A stretch of DNA of 54,327 nucleotides from contig JAIQFN010000039.1 in assembly GCA_020073265.1 (NCBI GenBank), forward strand, positions 1 through 54,327. The letters are read 5' to 3'. Below are positions 52,581 through 54,327 of this stretch, one piece after another. The translations under genes and the position numbers were made by a program. Every line of letters starts with the position of its first letter. Position 1 is the first letter of the stretch. Source of the stretch: Terriglobia bacterium. Its GTDB lineage: Bacteria > Acidobacteriota > Terriglobia > Bryobacterales > Bryobacteraceae. Below the pieces are notes generated by a model. It was not told the origin of the DNA, searched no databases, and worked only from the letters and a program-made list of their open reading frames with translations.

Positions 52581-53849
52581 TTACTTCTCTACCGCGGCGT
52601 AAACCAGGTTCCGGATCACGCCCATATAGTGCGGGCGTTGTCTGGGCGACTGGATCATGAACAGCACGAACATGTCCTCCTTGGGATCCACCCAAAAGTT
52701 GGTGCCGCCCACGCCGTTCCAGGTGTATTCGCCCACCGAACCTTCGTCGGCGGGACCGCCGGCCGTGCGACGCACCGCAAAGCCCAGGCCGAATCCATAA
52801 CCCGGTCCCGGCAGATAGTATGGACCTGGAACGATGCCCTCGCTGAGATGATCCGAGGTCATGAACGCCACCGTCTTGGGGCTCAGGATGCGTTTGCCTT
52901 CCAGCGAACCGCCGTTGAGCAGCATTTGCAGGAAGCGCGCGTAGTCGGTCGCGGTGCTCACCATCCCGCCGCCACCGGATTCCCACTTCTCCGCCACGCG
53001 CGGATCGCCGAACACCGCGTCGATGCCGATGGTGCGGTCGTTCGGGAACGGCTCTGCGATCCGGGATTGCTTGGCCGTATCGGTGACGTAAAAGCTGGTG
53101 TCGTTCATCCCCAGCGGATCGAGCACGTGCTGCTTCTCGAACTCGTAAAGCGACTGGCCGGAGATCACTTCGACCAGCCGGCCCAGAATATCGGTGGAGT
53201 GGCTGTAGTCCCAGGTGGTGCCGGGCTGGTAGGAGAGCGGCAGCTTGGCGATGCGGTCGGCGAACTCGGCGTTGGTGTAGTCGCCCTTCATGACGCCGGA
53301 TGAAACGTACTCTTTCTTCACCAGCGTGTTTCCGAAGAAGCCATAAGTAATTCCGGAGGTATGGCGCATCAGGTCCTGAATGGTGATGGGGCGGCGGGCG
53401 GGTGTCAGCTCGAGCGCCGGCTTGCCGTTCGCGTCCGGCTTCTCGACGCCCACCTGCATGCGCGCGAATTGCGGCAGGTAGCGCGCGATGGGATCGTTCA
53501 GCAAAAACTTGCCCTGCTCGAAAAGCATCATCGCCGACACGGTGGTGATCGGCTTGCTCATCGAAAAAATGCGGAAGATCGCGTCGCGCGTCATGGGCGC
53601 CTTGGTTTCCGGATTCAGCACGCCGGCCGATTCGAAGTAGGCGATTTTGCCGTGCCGCGCGATCAAGAGCACGGCGCCGGGGACGACGCCTTTGCTGGTG
53701 TCCTCCCGCAAGGTCTGGGTGATGCGCTCGAGCCGCTCCGCCGACAGGCCCACCTGCGCGGGCGTGGCTTTGGGCAGGCTCTGGGCCGTGGTGGACTGCA
53801 CCACGAACAGGGTGAATACGGTGACCAGCAATGCGCTGACGATCTTCAT
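52581..53849 (-). CDS. Class C beta-lactamase-like serine hydrolase, exported
   Basis: 422 residues, ATG 53849. Signal peptide through TTAQS. The catalytic SxxK is [16 protein letters not shown], the Tyr motif is [18 protein letters not shown] (YxH instead of YxN) and the last motif region is [13 protein letters not shown] (G-G-T). Family members are esterases, DD-peptidases and related enzymes, often not beta-lactamases. It converges on the anti-sigma gene with a 6 bp gap. Confidence 0.85.
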   Translation of the reverse strand: MKIVSALLVTVFTLFVVQSTTAQSLPKATPAQVGLSAERLERITQTLREDTSKGVVPGAVLLIARHGKIAYFESAGVLNPETKAPMTRDAIFRIFSMSKPITTVSAMMLFEQGKFLLNDPIARYLPQFARMQVGVEKPDANGKPALELTPARRPITIQDLMRHTSGITYGFFGNTLVKKEYVSSGVMKGDYTNAEFADRIAKLPLSYQPGTTWDYSHSTDILGRLVEVISGQSLYEFEKQHVLDPLGMNDTSFYVTDTAKQSRIAEPFPNDRTIGIDAVFGDPRVAEKWESGGGGMVSTATDYARFLQMLLNGGSLEGKRILSPKTVAFMTSDHLSEGIVPGPYYLPGPGYGFGLGFAVRRTAGGPADEGSVGEYTWNGVGGTNFWVDPKEDMFVLFMIQSPRQRPHYMGVIRNLVYAAVEK

Positions 53850-54059
53850 GGATGCGTGTGCCTCCTGGGCTCCCACAATCGGGGAATCTCCGCGCTCGCC
53901 TGCCTGGAGCCGGATGAAACTTTGGGCGTCAAGAGGCATCGCGCGTTACTCGATTCTATCTCAGCTTGTGCACTGGCCGTTTCTGTCCCGGGCATATCGG
54001 CTCCGGCAGCGGACACCGTGCCTGAATTGATAGAATTGCGTGTCGAGCGGAACGGCAAT

Positions 54060-54116
54060 ATGAAAAAACTGCTAATTCTTGTGATGTTCGTCGTCGTACT
54101 AGTGGGTTGTCTCTAA
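54060..54116 (+). CDS. 18-codon ORF ending right after a lipobox cysteine
   Basis: Reads MKKLLILVMFVVVLVGCL and stops at 54116. The basic start, hydrophobic core and V-G-C lipobox form a full lipoprotein signal, but nothing follows. It may be a lipopeptide, a truncated lipoprotein gene, or a chance reading. GGAACGG lies about 6-12 bases before the ATG. Confidence 0.35.
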   Translation: MKKLLILVMFVVVLVGCL

Positions 54117-54137
54117 GTACTCTTTACTAGCCCAGGT

Positions 54138-54159
54138 AACGTCATATGATTATGACGTT
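54138..54159. repeat. Perfect 9 bp inverted repeat over the transposase start
   Basis: AACGTCATA and TATGACGTT around TGAT. The second arm covers a possible start codon at 54152 and the loop covers part of the one at 54146. It could be part of an element end, an operator or a translation-blocking hairpin. Confidence 0.6.
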
Positions 54160-54327
54160 GCGTTCTCGCATTACCTTGACTCCAACTCAACGGGGCGAAC
54201 TGCAAGCGCATTTGCGGCGTCGCAATCTTCCGGCCAGCGTGGCCGTCCGAATGAAGATCGTACTGATGCTGGACGAAGGCTCCAGCTACAACGACATCAA
54301 GGAGAAGCTGGACACCACGGCGCCGAC
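54146..54327 (+). mobile_element. IS630-like transposase, 5' part (runs off the window)
   Basis: ATG 54146 (or 54152) begins MIMTLRSRITLTPTQRGELQ, then RMKIVLMLDEGSSYNDIKEK, matching the helix-turn-helix start of IS630-family transposases (L-T-x-x-x-R-x-x-L... R-x-x-I-V-L-x-x-x-x-G-x-S). About 60 codons are present before the window ends. The inverted repeat at 54138 may belong to its end. The right part is not in view. Confidence 0.65.

Noticed and set aside
1-54327. CRISPR array, tRNA or rRNA genes
   Set aside because: No regularly spaced direct repeats and no recognisable tRNA or rRNA sequence were seen by eye; a tRNA scan was not possible.

Overview
The window is high-GC DNA, almost certainly from an acidobacterium of the Solibacter/Bryobacter type. 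The markers are TonB-dependent receptors with an N-terminal carboxypeptidase-regulatory (Cna-B-like) domain, an ADOP-type duplicated permease (a family named for Acidobacteria), an exported propeller protein ending in the Solibacter-type TIGR03437-like C-terminal domain, and the debris of a kinase/propeller gene typical of the group. No rRNA, tRNA, CRISPR array or phage module was seen.

Layout. 1-14 kb: an amber-interrupted TonB receptor, a c-type cytochrome fused to a PHM-like dicopper domain, an ADP-forming acyl-CoA synthetase/GNAT fusion, a DUF58 protein overlapping a full-length TonB receptor, a C45-type Ntn hydrolase and the ADOP permease. 14-31 kb: a catabolic island. A tcuABC-like set (tricarballylate dehydrogenase, Fe-S membrane partner, MFS carrier) lies with an acyl-CoA dehydrogenase. 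A metallo-hydrolase, DinB protein, FAD monooxygenase, two family III CoA-transferases, a thiolase-like protein, two crotonases, a CitE-like lyase and a second MFS carrier follow. Together they look like uptake, oxidation, CoA activation and C-C cleavage of one or more carboxylic acids; the substrate cannot be read from sequence.

31-45 kb: heme A synthase, an exported protein with three RidA-like domains, HU, a site-2 protease, a methyltransferase, two convergent membrane glycosyltransferase paralogues with a possible 36-residue membrane microprotein, and envelope genes (Spy-like, GPDase, Cys-rich protein, FecR-like). 45-54 kb: the propeller protein, an orphan NarL-type kinase overlapping a glycosidase-like lipoprotein, bshA, a BrnTA-like pair whose toxin is frameshifted, an ECF sigma/anti-sigma pair, a serine hydrolase, an 18-codon lipobox ORF and the start of an IS630-type transposase.

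Genome-scale traits: genes are packed, with several convergent coding overlaps of 19-52 bp and one head-to-head overlap. A 44-46 bp double-hairpin repeat occurs three times with paired base changes in its arms. Several genes have a -10-like hexamer 9-23 bp before the start codon, which suggests very short leaders. At least three genes are decaying. Product calls rest on motif recognition by eye; no database search was run.
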